Below are positions 26,007-33,763 of a DNA stretch of 64,000 nucleotides, piece by piece. The DNA is taken from NCBI RefSeq assembly GCF_018219815.1, contig NZ_JADMKU010000008.1:62001-126000 (forward strand), read 5' to 3'. Numbering within the stretch: the first letter of the stretch is position 1; each line of letters starts with the position of its first letter. A program made the translations under genes and the position numbers. Below the pieces are notes generated by a model. That model had not been told where the DNA came from. It saw nothing but the letters and a program-made list of their open reading frames with translations, and did not search any database. This stretch comes from Thalassovita aquimarina (GTDB lineage Bacteria; Pseudomonadota; Alphaproteobacteria; Rhodobacterales; Rhodobacteraceae).

Positions 26007-26954
26007 ATGACCAGCCCAGAGAACCAGTCCACCCACGATGCCGAGGCCGATCCGCGCAACGATGACATCAAGTTCTACGTCAACGGCGATATCGTGCCCA
26101 AGGACCAGGCGGTGGTGTCGGTCTATGCCTCGGGGTTCATGCTGGGCGACGGGATGTGGGAAGGCATGCGTCTTTACGACGCGGAATGGGCCTTTTTCGA
26201 CGATCACATGGATCGGCTGTTCAATTCCTGCAAAGCGGTGTCGCTCGATATCGGGCACGGGCGCGAGGAGATTCGCGACATCCTCAATCGGACGGCGGCG
26301 GCCAATGGGATGATCACCGACGCCCATTGCCGGCTGATGATCACGCGCGGGCGCAAGGCGAAACCATTCCAGCACCCGGCGTTGTCGAAATGGGGGCCGA
26401 CCGTTGTCGCGATCGTGGAACATTCCCGCCCCGCCACCGGCCTTCTGGACCGGGGTATCCGGCTTGCCACCGTGCCACAGGTGCGCGGGCTGCCGCACAG
26501 CCAGAATCCGAAATTCAACAGCCATTCGAAGCTGAACTGCGTCATCGCCTGCCTGCAGGCGGAACAGGCGGGGGCCGACGAGGGGCTGATGCTGGACCCG
26601 AACGGGTTCGTGAACACCACCAATGCCTGCAATTTTTTCATCGTGCGCGGGGGCGAGGTTTGGACCTCGACCGGGGATTACTGCATGAACGGGGTGACGC
26701 GTCAGAAGGTGATCGACCTGTGCCGCGCCAACGGCATCCCGGTGTTCGAGAAGAACTATTCGCTTTACGAGGCCTATGGCGCCGACGAGGCGTTCCTGAC
26801 CGGCACCTTCGGGGCGCAGACCCCGGTGGCCGAAATCGACGGTAAGCCGATCGGTGCGGGCCGGGGCGCGGGGCCGATGACCCAACGCATCCGGGCGCTC
26901 TACAAGAATCTGGTGGCGCAAAACGTGGCAGAACAGCGCGCCGCGCGGGGCTGA
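26007..26954 (+). CDS. Class IV PLP aminotransferase (BCAT / D-amino acid type)
   Basis: A 315-residue aminotransferase of fold type IV: YVNGDIVPKDQAVVS near residue 28, SGFMLGDGMWEGMR, the PLP lysine in FNSHSKLNCV, and GFVNTTNACNFFIV. It should move amino groups between branched-chain or D-amino acids and 2-oxo acids; aminodeoxychorismate lyase is a less likely alternative. ATG 26007 has only a weak ribosome site. It is divergent from the PLP-lyase operon (165-bp gap) and may belong to the same pathway. It converges with the HAD-UbiA gene. Confidence 0.85.
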   Translation: MTSPENQSTHDAEADPRNDDIKFYVNGDIVPKDQAVVSVYASGFMLGDGMWEGMRLYDAEWAFFDDHMDRLFNSCKAVSLDIGHGREEIRDILNRTAAANGMITDAHCRLMITRGRKAKPFQHPALSKWGPTVVAIVEHSRPATGLLDRGIRLATVPQVRGLPHSQNPKFNSHSKLNCVIACLQAEQAGADEGLMLDPNGFVNTTNACNFFIVRGGEVWTSTGDYCMNGVTRQKVIDLCRANGIPVFEKNYSLYEAYGADEAFLTGTFGAQTPVAEIDGKPIGAGRGAGPMTQRIRALYKNLVAQNVAEQRAARG

Positions 26955-26969
26955 ACGGACCGGGCGCGA

Positions 26970-28019
26970 TTAAGGCAGCAGCTGGACCGCCACCGCCCCC
27001 GCGACGATACGCAGGGCGAAAAGCAGCACCAGCACCAAAGCGCCGATGACAGGGCTGGATTTCAGCCAAAGCGCATGGGCCAGCGCCGCCGTCAGGTAGG
27101 CGCTCAGCACCAGCCCCAACACCCAGCCCGCCACGCCAAAACCGGTTCCCAGCCCCGCCAGCATCAGCAGCAGAGCCGCCGCGCCCCCGGCTTTTGGCGT
27201 CAGATCGCCCGCCGCGAAGGGCCCCTTTCGCCGAACCGCATCGGCGCGATCGGCTTCGACATCCAGCATGGCGCCGATCAGGCAGATCGCCGAGGCGCAG
27301 AGCGAGAACGCCACGAAGGCGCCGAACGTTCGCAACAGGCCGGCGGGATCGGCGTAAAGGTTGGCGAACAGAATCGGCAGGAAGACGAAGAGGTTGAGCG
27401 CCCAGTGCCCCGGCCGCATCGCCCTGAGCAGAGCCGACCAGAACGGCGCCCGCCGCCTTGGCAAAAGCGTCGCCTCCCCCGCCATGTCGCGCGCGCGGGC
27501 CGGAATGGCGGCGAAGCCACGCAACCGCGCCGCGCGCCAGATCGGCAGGTCGGCGCGCGAATCGCCCAGGTATTCGAATCCCTCCGGCCCCGCCGCATCG
27601 CGGATCGCGGCCAGCTTGGCCGCGCCCTTCATGTTGCGCCCCGGTTCGGTGGCGACCACATCGTCGAACACCCCGGTATGATCGGCCACCGCGCGCGCCA
27701 CCTTGCTGTCGGCGGCAGTCGCCAGCACCACCCGCCGCCCGTCCCGCCGCGCCTTTTTCACGTAGTCCAGAACATCCGCGTCATAGGGCAGAAGGTCGGC
27801 GCGGAAGCCCGTTTTCTCCGACAGGGCGCGCTTCACCCCACTGACCCCGTGTGACACGCCCCCAGACAGCACAGCGCACAGCGCGGCGGGCGACTTGAAC
27901 GACCGCAGCAGAAGTTCCTGCGCCACGTCTGTGCGCAGCAGCGTGCCGTCCATATCCACGAAAAGCGGGATCGCGGCAGGATCGGAATGAGGATCGACGG
28001 TATCCGGCATGGTGTTCAT
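26970..28019 (-). CDS. HAD hydrolase-UbiA prenyltransferase-like fusion, shortened
   Basis: A 349-residue protein. Residues ~17-200 are a HAD phosphatase with motif I VDMDGTLLRTD. Residues ~205-349 start a UbiA-type membrane domain with about five helices. HAD-UbiA fusions are known, but I would expect around 480 residues. The first Asp-rich UbiA motif is altered (GAMLDVEADRAD, where NDxxD-type residues are usual), and the frame ends just where the second half, with the second Asp-rich motif, should begin. Only 15 bp separate its stop from the convergent aminotransferase, leaving no room for a lost 3' part. It may have no transferase activity. Confidence 0.75.
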   Translation of the reverse strand: MNTMPDTVDPHSDPAAIPLFVDMDGTLLRTDVAQELLLRSFKSPAALCAVLSGGVSHGVSGVKRALSEKTGFRADLLPYDADVLDYVKKARRDGRRVVLATAADSKVARAVADHTGVFDDVVATEPGRNMKGAAKLAAIRDAAGPEGFEYLGDSRADLPIWRAARLRGFAAIPARARDMAGEATLLPRRRAPFWSALLRAMRPGHWALNLFVFLPILFANLYADPAGLLRTFGAFVAFSLCASAICLIGAMLDVEADRADAVRRKGPFAAGDLTPKAGGAAALLLMLAGLGTGFGVAGWVLGLVLSAYLTAALAHALWLKSSPVIGALVLVLLFALRIVAGAVAVQLLP

Positions 28020-28143
28020 TTGTTCCCAATACCAGCAGTTTAACCGTCAAACGGGCCTGAAAGGCCAGACCTATCATCGGACAAGACGCCCCAAGGCACA
28101 CCGCGCACGGGCGGGCAACGGGCCGGACATCGATATGGGGTGA

Positions 28144-28220
28144 TGGTACCGCCTCCCCGGCTTGAACGGGGGACCTCTGGATCCACAATCCAGCGCTCTA
28201 ACCAACTGAGCTAAGGCGGC
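28144..28220 (-). tRNA. tRNA-His (GTG anticodon)
   Basis: A full cloverleaf on the minus strand: acceptor GCCGCCT with AGGCGGT, D-arm TAGCTCAGTTGGTTAGAGC, anticodon arm CTGGATTGTGGATCCAG with anticodon GTG, T-arm with GTTCAAG, and an encoded CCA. The discriminator base is A73, and the base before G1 is T, so the G-1:C73 pair normal for tRNA-His is not encoded. This agrees with the reported loss of that feature in part of the Alphaproteobacteria. Confidence 0.95.
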
Positions 28221-28265
28221 ACTGTTCGGGCGATTTAGCCTTCCTGACCGAGGATTGCAAGCCCG

Positions 28266-28748
28266 TTAAAGCGCAATTTCCCAGCTTTGTTCGACAAGAT
28301 CGACTCCGAAGCTGTGCACCGGCTCGGAGCGGGTGAGGGTCCAGCCGTTGCGGGCGTAAAGCGCGCAGGCGGCGCGGTGGCTTTCATGGGTCCAAAGCAC
28401 CATGCGCCGGTATCCCTTATCGCGCGCATAGTCCATGCAGGCAGACAGCAGGCGCTGCCCCACCCCTTTGCCGCGCGCCTGCGGCAACAGCAGAAACAGC
28501 CGCAGCTTGGCGGTCTCCGAATCCTGGCGGACGCAGAAAATGCTGCCTAAGCGTTCGCCGTCCTGTTCGGCGATCTAGGCCCGTTCGCATTCCGAATCGT
28601 GGTTGCGGATGTAATCGGCCAGGATTTCCGCCACCAAGGCTTCGAAACTTTCATCGAACCCTTCGTCGCGGGCATAGAGAACGCCATGCTGTTCGATCAG
28701 CCAGCCCGCGTCGCCGATCCGCAAATCGCGCAATATCAAATCACTCAT
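28266..28748 (-). pseudogene. GNAT acetyltransferase gene broken by an in-frame TAG
   Basis: One continuous frame of about 160 codons encodes a GNAT N-acetyltransferase (LILRDLRIGDAGWLIEQHG at the start; QARGKGVGQRLL, the acetyl-CoA loop; ALYARNGW near the end), but a TAG at 28575-28577 interrupts it. In relatives with ...ERxWIAExDGE the position is Trp, so a single G-to-A change from TGG would explain the stop. Nothing else in the frame is damaged, so the lesion looks recent, or is a sequencing error. The start is ATG 28748, with no strong ribosome site. Confidence 0.8.
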
Positions 28749-28826
28749 GCCGCCAACAAACCGGGCGGCGGCTTGCAATGCAAGGGCGAAAGCGCTAGCT
28801 CATCGCTGTCAAAGGAGTGCCGGACC

Positions 28827-29015
28827 ATGGGGATCAACACCGAACGCGATATCGAAGCCAACCTGCAGATCGGGCCGACCGATCAGGGCATGGTGCGGCT
28901 GTTCATCGAAGGCCAGGGGATAGAGATCCCGATGGATTTCGATCCCGAGGAGGCCGAGGAGATTGCCGAGGAAATCCGCGCCGCCGCCCAGGCCGCGCGC
29001 GCCGTCAAAAGCTAA
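28827..29015 (+). CDS. Small acidic DUF6324-like protein
   Basis: A 62-residue soluble protein started at ATG 28827 behind AAGGAG. It begins MGINTERDIEANLQIGP and has a strongly acidic, Ala/Glu-rich C-terminal helix (DPEEAEEIAEEIRAAAQ). I recognise it as one of the small conserved proteins of Rhodobacteraceae (DUF6324) with no known role. Its stop overlaps the last bases of the convergent mmcB gene. Confidence 0.7.
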   Translation: MGINTERDIEANLQIGPTDQGMVRLFIEGQGIEIPMDFDPEEAEEIAEEIRAAAQAARAVKS

Positions 29016-29464
29016 ACCCGCGGATCGCGCAAAGCCTGCAAGCGCCGCGCGGCATGGGTTGCGAATTTGTGGGTCAGCACCTTACGCCGCGCTGCCGCCA
29101 GCTTCGATTCGGGTCCCATGCGGATGATTTCGCCCCCATAGGCATCGGCGATCATCAGCCCGGTTTCCTGCGGCAGCAGATCTGTGGGGAACTCAGCATC
29201 GACGGCCCAGAAATAGCGGTCGCACCAATCCAGATACCCCTGCCATTTGCCGTCCGACTGGAAATCGGCGCGGCTTGACTTGCATTCGATAACCCAGATT
29301 TCGCCTTTCGGGCCCAGCCCCATGACATCCACCCGCAGCCCCCGCGCGGGCACGAATTCCTCCACCGACACGAAGCCATAGCTGCCAAGCGCCCGCGCCA
29401 CCCCGCGCGCCAGAAGCTGACCGGGTTGCAGGCTGTCAAGCGATATCAGACTCTGTGTTTCCAT
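29012..29464 (-). CDS. mmcB: MmcB family DNA repair protein
   Basis: A 150-residue protein with an endonuclease-like core: VDVMGLGPKGEIWVIECKSS carries the D...ExK residues of the PD-(D/E)xK fold. MmcB was described in Caulobacter as a DNA-damage-induced protein needed for survival of mitomycin-type lesions. A perfect GTTC-N7-GTTC LexA box lies 12 bp before the start codon, so SOS control is very likely here as well. Confidence 0.85.
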   Translation of the reverse strand: METQSLISLDSLQPGQLLARGVARALGSYGFVSVEEFVPARGLRVDVMGLGPKGEIWVIECKSSRADFQSDGKWQGYLDWCDRYFWAVDAEFPTDLLPQETGLMIADAYGGEIIRMGPESKLAAARRKVLTHKFATHAARRLQALRDPRV

Positions 29465-29475
29465 ACCGAAATCAT

Positions 29476-29490
29476 GAACATATCATGAAC
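29476..29490 (-). promoter_or_regulatory. LexA (SOS) box of mmcB
   Basis: Read on the minus strand the site is GTTC-ATGATAT-GTTC, an exact match to the alphaproteobacterial LexA consensus GTTC-N7-GTTC. It ends 12 bp upstream of the mmcB start codon, where LexA would block transcription or initiation. Confidence 0.85.
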
Positions 29491-29596
29491 AAATGCAACC
29501 CCGATCGCCACTTCAAACGCGATTGTTATCGGGGGATGCACCAGCCTCGGGCCCGCGTGACGTCCTTTGCGCCACGCCCGGTACGGGCGCGATGGC

Positions 29597-29625
29597 TTGA
29601 AACGCAGCCTTCCGGGCTTTATTTG
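29597..29625 (+). promoter_or_regulatory. Candidate sigma-70 promoter before a possible ncRNA
   Basis: TTGAAA (29597-29602) and TATTTG (29620-29625) are 17 bp apart and point to the structured stretch that follows. The -10 match is weak. Confidence 0.35.
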
Positions 29626-29631
29626 CAACCG

Positions 29632-29850
29632 TCCTGCCCCGTCGCCCCTTGCCGCGCGGGCCTCAAGCCCCTAAGTAGGGGGCTGGCGGGTTCTGCTCTT
29701 CTCGTTATTCGGTTGCATTCCGGTGGCCTTAAGCAATTCCGAGGGAGCTGGCTCTGTTCAGGTCCTGGCCTGATTACCTGGCGCCCACCTGTATATACAG
29801 GTCCTCGGGAATGAGATAACCCCACGGTCGCTGCGGGCCCGCCGCTTTTC
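29632..29850 (+). ncRNA. Candidate structured non-coding RNA (6S-like size, family not recognised)
   Basis: The 480-bp gap between mmcB and the next gene has no credible protein but strong pairing potential on the plus strand. Possible stems are AGCCCC/GGGGCT (loop near 29673), GGCGGG/CCCGCC closing ~29685 to ~29842, GTTAT/ATAAC, CATTCC/GGAATG, and an alternative CCGAGG/CCTCGG. It ends with a GC-rich palindrome (GCGGGCCCGC) close to CTTTT, resembling a terminator. A promoter-like pair lies upstream. The rod shape and about 170-nt core are like 6S RNA, but I cannot confirm a conserved 6S bubble. tmRNA, RNase P RNA and SRP RNA signatures are absent. Confidence 0.35.
29787..29802. repeat. Perfect 16-bp palindrome inside the candidate ncRNA
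   Basis: ACCTGTATATACAGGT is a perfect palindrome and unusually A/T-rich at its centre for this DNA. In RNA it could form a short hairpin; in DNA it could be an operator. No gene starts next to it. Confidence 0.5.
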
Positions 29851-29974
29851 ACAGAACTTCGATGCGATACGGGGCTTTTGTACCGGGTTTCGGTACGGAT
29901 CGCCCGTCTGCACCCGGACATGAAAAAACCGGCCGCGGATCGGGCCGGTTTCGGGTTTCGAAACGCTGGAAGGA

Positions 29975-30301
29975 TCAGCGCCGGGTCAGGTTGTTCCTGG
30001 CCTTCGCCTCCTGCCGGACGGGGACCATGCGGGTCATGTCGACGCGGATCGGGGCACGCTTACCGCCATTGCCGCCATCGTCGTCCTTCATCCGCATCAC
30101 CGCGATGGCGAACTGCACCCCGGCAAAGACGATACCGTTGGCGAACCACAGCACGAAAACCGCCAGCAGGCCGCTGCTGGAATGGGTCACAAGGTGCCAG
30201 AGGTTTGCGATGTCGAAGTAAAGAAGCATCGCCACGAAAGCCGCCGCGATCGCATAGCCGATCAGCACATTGACGATATACATGCGAATGAGTTTCGGCA
30301 T
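29975..30301 (-). CDS. Small membrane protein of unknown function
   Basis: A 108-residue protein with two to three hydrophobic helices (residues ~8-30, 40-65) followed by a hydrophilic, basic tail starting at MRMKDDDGGNGGKRAP. I do not recognise the family. It lies alone between the candidate ncRNA and nusB, on the nusB strand, with 120 bp between. It is probably an inner-membrane protein with a cytoplasmic tail. Confidence 0.65.
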   Translation of the reverse strand: MPKLIRMYIVNVLIGYAIAAAFVAMLLYFDIANLWHLVTHSSSGLLAVFVLWFANGIVFAGVQFAIAVMRMKDDDGGNGGKRAPIRVDMTRMVPVRQEAKARNNLTRR

Positions 30302-30422
30302 TTCGACATCTCCCCCTAGTGACCCCTCAAAGATATCCCTTTGAGCGCAGGTTTCAAGCGGCGCGCCCCCTCGGCGACCGGGGTTTCGCGTGAATCCGCC
30401 GAAATGTCGCAGATTTCAACGT

Positions 30423-30911
30423 TCAGAACGCTTCCGGCTTCGCCTCGCGCGCCATGTGGTCAAGCACCGCGTTGACGAATTTGGCTTCCTTGCCTTCGGG
30501 GAAGAAGGCCTGCGCCACGGCGACGAATTCGGTGATCACCACCTTGGCCGGGGTGTCCGACTGGGTCAGTTCCGCCCCGGCGGCGCGGAACAGCGCCCTG
30601 AGCGTCGGATCGATCCGCGCGATCGGCCACTTGGCGACCAGCGCCCGGTCGGTCATCTGGTCTATCTTCGCCTGCCAGTTCACCGCGTCGCGCATCAGCT
30701 GGCGGAACAGGTCCGCATCGCCTTCGACCATCTCGTCGCCATCATAGACCGCGCCGAAGCGGTGATCGAGGAATTCGACAATCACCTGCTCCACGGTCTG
30801 GTTCGATTGTTCCATCTGAAACAGCGCCTGCACCGCGTAAAGCCGCGCGGCCGATTTCATCTTGCGCTTCTGGTTGTTGGAAAGCGGTGTATCGTCGGAG
30901 GCAGAGGTCAT
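30423..30911 (-). CDS. nusB: Transcription antitermination factor NusB
   Basis: A 162-residue NusB with the all-helical fold signatures ARLYAVQALFQME, WPIARIDPTLRALFRAA and AKFVNAVLDHMA. It binds boxA RNA with NusE (S10) and supports rRNA antitermination. ATG 30911 overlaps the ribH stop (ATGA). The ribH-nusB order is widespread in bacteria. The N-terminus has a basic stretch, NNQKRKMKSA. Confidence 0.95.
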   Translation of the reverse strand: MTSASDDTPLSNNQKRKMKSAARLYAVQALFQMEQSNQTVEQVIVEFLDHRFGAVYDGDEMVEGDADLFRQLMRDAVNWQAKIDQMTDRALVAKWPIARIDPTLRALFRAAGAELTQSDTPAKVVITEFVAVAQAFFPEGKEAKFVNAVLDHMAREAKPEAF

Positions 30912-31459
30912 GCGGTGGAGTTGTCCTTGAGTTCGCCGGCCAGCTTGTATTCCTCGGCGTCGGGTACGAATCCCACGCCGTTGCGCTGACCGCCCCACTT
31001 ACGGCCGAGAGCGACCAGATGCAAGGCCGCTGCGGCTGCGCCGCCGCCCTTGTTCTGATCCGCCGGATCGGCGCGCACCTCGGCCTGTTTGCGGTTTTCC
31101 ACCGTCAGGATGCCGTTGCCGATGCACAGCCCCTGCAGGCCCAAGAGCTGCAATGCGCGCGAACTGTCGTTGCAGACGGTATCGTAATGGGTGGTTTCGC
31201 CGCGGATCACGCAGCCAAGCGCGACATAGCCGTCGAAATTGCTCATCCTCTCGGCGATGTTGATCGCGGTGGGCACTTCCAGGGCGCCGGGCACCTCGAC
31301 CAGGTCCCAAGTGCCGCCGCAGGCCTCGATCTCGGCCTTGGCGCCGGCGACCATGTCGTCGGCGATATCCTTGTAATAGGGCGCAACCACGATCAGGATC
31401 TTCACCGGCTTGTCGAAGACGGGGCGCGGCAGGATATAATGGGTTTCATGTCCGGCCAT
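30908..31459 (-). CDS. ribH: 6,7-dimethyl-8-ribityllumazine synthase
   Basis: A 183-residue lumazine synthase. The core reads KILIVVAPYYKDIADDMVAGA, EVPGALEVPTAI and GCVIRGETTHYD, containing the phosphate-binding and active-site residues. It condenses the RibB and RibD-pathway products to make the riboflavin precursor. ATG 31459 comes one base after the ribB stop. The C-terminus (about 25 residues past the core, ending ELKDNSTA) is slightly longer than usual. Confidence 0.95.
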   Translation of the reverse strand: MAGHETHYILPRPVFDKPVKILIVVAPYYKDIADDMVAGAKAEIEACGGTWDLVEVPGALEVPTAINIAERMSNFDGYVALGCVIRGETTHYDTVCNDSSRALQLLGLQGLCIGNGILTVENRKQAEVRADPADQNKGGGAAAAALHLVALGRKWGGQRNGVGFVPDAEEYKLAGELKDNSTA

Positions 31460-31460
31460 G

Positions 31461-32594
31461 TCAGTCCTCCTTCAGGATCGGTCTGGTGCCGGTGATGCTG
31501 AGCCCGAAGGCATCGAGCCCGACATATTTGGTCGAGGGCGAGTCGGTCAGAAGGATCAGTTCGTGCAGCCCCAGCTTATTGAGGATCTGCGCCCCGAGCC
31601 CGGTCTGCTTGATCGTCCTGGGGCCTTCCTCTTCGCTGGCATAAAGCGCGTTCCGGGGCTGCCTGAACAGACAGACGACGCCGCGCCCTTCGGCCGCGAT
31701 CTTTTCCATCGCGCGGGGCAGTTGCCTGGCCGATTTCGGCCCCAAGCCCAGAACGTCGGTCGCCTCGTGCAGCGCATGGGTGCGGGTCAGCACCGGTTCC
31801 GGCGTGGTGATATCGCCCTTGATCATCACCACGTGTTCAACCCCGTGGGTCTGGTCGGTGAAGATGCGCAATTCCCAGTCGCCGCCGAACTCCGAGGTTA
31901 CGGTTTCGCGCGAGGTCTCCACCACAAGGTTGTCGTTGCGGGCGCGGTACTTGATCAGGTCGCTGATGGTGCCGATCTTCAGCCCGTGTTCCTTGGCAAA
32001 CTCCACCAGATCGGGCAATCGCGCCATGCTGCCGTCCGGCTTCATGATCTCGCAGATCACCGCCGAGGGATGCAGCCCCGCCAGCCGCGAGATGTCGACC
32101 GAGGCCTCGGTATGGCCGGCGCGCACCAAGACGCCGCCGCGCCGGGCGCGCAGCGGGAACACGTGGCCCGGCGTCGCCAGCGCCGCCATGGAATTCCGTT
32201 CGTCGATCGCGGTGGCGATGGTCAGCGCCCGGTCGCCGGCGGAAATCCCGGTGGTGACACCTTCGCGCGCCTCGATCGACACGGTGAAGGCGGTTTCGTG
32301 CCGCGAGGAATTGTTCACCGCCATCATCGGCAGGCCCAGCCGGTCGATCCGGTCGGCCGTCATCGGCAGGCAGATCAACCCGCGGCCGTGGGTGGCCATG
32401 AAATTGACCGCGTCGGCATCGGCGAATTCAGCGGCGATGATCAGATCGCCCTCGTTTTCACGGTCCTCGTGGTCGACCAGGATATACATCCGGCCCTGGC
32501 GGGCGTCCTCGATGATGTCCTCGATCGGGCTGATCGCGTCGCGCAGTTCGGCTTCGACGGGACCGGGTGTTTCAAAGGCAGAGCTTTCGGGCAT
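31461..32594 (-). CDS. ribB: 3,4-dihydroxy-2-butanone 4-phosphate synthase with degenerate RibA domain (RibBX type)
   Basis: A 377-residue protein started at ATG 32594 behind AGGGGG. Residues ~10-210 are an intact DHBP synthase (ILVDHEDRENEGDLIIAAEF, THGRGLICLPM, RAGHTEASVDI). The C-terminal ~160 residues resemble GTP cyclohydrolase II but lack the C-x10-C-x-C zinc ligands; the position reads THALHEATDVLGLGPKSA. RibA activity is therefore unlikely, as in the RibBX proteins described in proteobacteria, and GTP cyclohydrolase II must be encoded elsewhere. It is in the ribB-ribH-nusB operon. Confidence 0.9.
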   Translation of the reverse strand: MPESSAFETPGPVEAELRDAISPIEDIIEDARQGRMYILVDHEDRENEGDLIIAAEFADADAVNFMATHGRGLICLPMTADRIDRLGLPMMAVNNSSRHETAFTVSIEAREGVTTGISAGDRALTIATAIDERNSMAALATPGHVFPLRARRGGVLVRAGHTEASVDISRLAGLHPSAVICEIMKPDGSMARLPDLVEFAKEHGLKIGTISDLIKYRARNDNLVVETSRETVTSEFGGDWELRIFTDQTHGVEHVVMIKGDITTPEPVLTRTHALHEATDVLGLGPKSARQLPRAMEKIAAEGRGVVCLFRQPRNALYASEEEGPRTIKQTGLGAQILNKLGLHELILLTDSPSTKYVGLDAFGLSITGTRPILKED

Positions 32595-32724
32595 GGGACC
32601 CCCTGTCAGGTTTCCCCCCGCAGATACCGCAGGCGCGCCGCGTTGGCCAGAGGCAACGCGGCGTTCCACAGGGCGTGTGCGCCAGAGATCAGACCGGGGA
32701 TCAGACCAGGGAACCGACGGGGGA

Positions 32725-33690
32725 TCAGAACTGCCAGAGCGCCGGAACGAAGCTGAACCGCTCGCCTTCGCGCATCACGTGACCGACGCCGGGGAACGGG
32801 AAGTGATAGCCCAGCACCGCCATCCGGTCGGCTGCGGCCATGTCCAGCAGTCGCTTGCGGGTGGCCACTGTCGTCTCGCCGTCGGCATCGGTGCCGTTGT
32901 ACCATTCGGGATGACGGAAGCTCATGTAGGCATGGGTCATGCTGTCGCCAAGCGCGATCAGCTGTTCGCCGCCGCTTTCCAGCACGACGCTCATGTGCCC
33001 CGGCGTGTGCCCCGGCGTGTCGATCAGCCGGACCCCCGGCACCACCTCGTGCCCGTCCTTGGCCAAGTTCCATTCGACCCCGTCGCAATTGATCGAATTG
33101 ACCGCGCCCAGCACGAATTGCTGATCCTCGGGCGCCACCTTGTTGACCAGGTCGTCCTGCATCCAATAGCGATGCTCGGCCTCGCCCAAGACATATTCGG
33201 CGCCGGGGAAAATCGCTTCGTCGAAATCGTCGCGGATACCCCAGATGTGATCCGGATGGGCATGGGTGACCACCACATGGGTGATCGAGGACGGGTCGAT
33301 CCCGGCCGCCTCCATGTTGCCGTTCAGCCGCCCCACCGTGTCGAAGAAGCGGTTGCCCGACCCGACATCGACCAGCACCACCGCCTCGTCGGTTTCGATC
33401 AGCAGGTGATTGGTGTGGGAATAGCCCGCTTCGGCGGGCAGGAAATACCGGGTCAGGAAGGCTTTCACGTCCTCGGGGTCGGCATTCACCCCCAGACCGC
33501 TTGTGGGCACCTGGAAATACCCGTCCGACAGCACGGTCAGCTTGATATCGCCCAGGGTGAACCGGAAATGCGCCGGCTGTTCCCCGCTGGGCGCGGCAAG
33601 CTGCGCCCGCGCGGCGGCGGGCAGCGCGAAACCGGGGGCGATCGCGGCCAGTTTCAGGATGTCGCGGCGGCTGGGTTTGATGATCGACAT
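32725..33690 (-). CDS. Exported MBL-fold metallo-hydrolase with Tat signal
   Basis: A 321-residue metallo-beta-lactamase-fold protein. ATG 33690 exposes a twin-arginine signal (SRRDILK, a hydrophobic stretch, then AARAQ), so the folded protein is probably exported. Metal ligands are present in VVTHAHPDHIWG, DTPGHTPGH and ALGDSMTH. It resembles quorum-quenching or arylsulfatase-like MBL hydrolases of unknown substrate. It sits between ribE and ribB on the same strand but is not a riboflavin enzyme. Confidence 0.82.
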   Translation of the reverse strand: MSIIKPSRRDILKLAAIAPGFALPAAARAQLAAPSGEQPAHFRFTLGDIKLTVLSDGYFQVPTSGLGVNADPEDVKAFLTRYFLPAEAGYSHTNHLLIETDEAVVLVDVGSGNRFFDTVGRLNGNMEAAGIDPSSITHVVVTHAHPDHIWGIRDDFDEAIFPGAEYVLGEAEHRYWMQDDLVNKVAPEDQQFVLGAVNSINCDGVEWNLAKDGHEVVPGVRLIDTPGHTPGHMSVVLESGGEQLIALGDSMTHAYMSFRHPEWYNGTDADGETTVATRKRLLDMAAADRMAVLGYHFPFPGVGHVMREGERFSFVPALWQF

Positions 33691-33763
33691 GGCAGGTCTC
33701 CCTTTTGAGACAAAGATAGTCGCCCGCGCGGAGAACACAATATCGATTGCGAATATGTTGTTA

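Noticed and set aside
28575-28577. Reassignment of TAG to an amino acid in this genome
   Set aside because: The LysR gene at 9502 and kpsC end normally at TAG, and most genes use TGA or TAA, so two nonsense changes are simpler.
29632-29850. tmRNA, RNase P RNA or SRP RNA in the 29.6-29.85 kb gap
   Set aside because: No tRNA-like end with tag codons, no RNase P core sequence and no GGAAGCAGC-type SRP loop were found on either strand.
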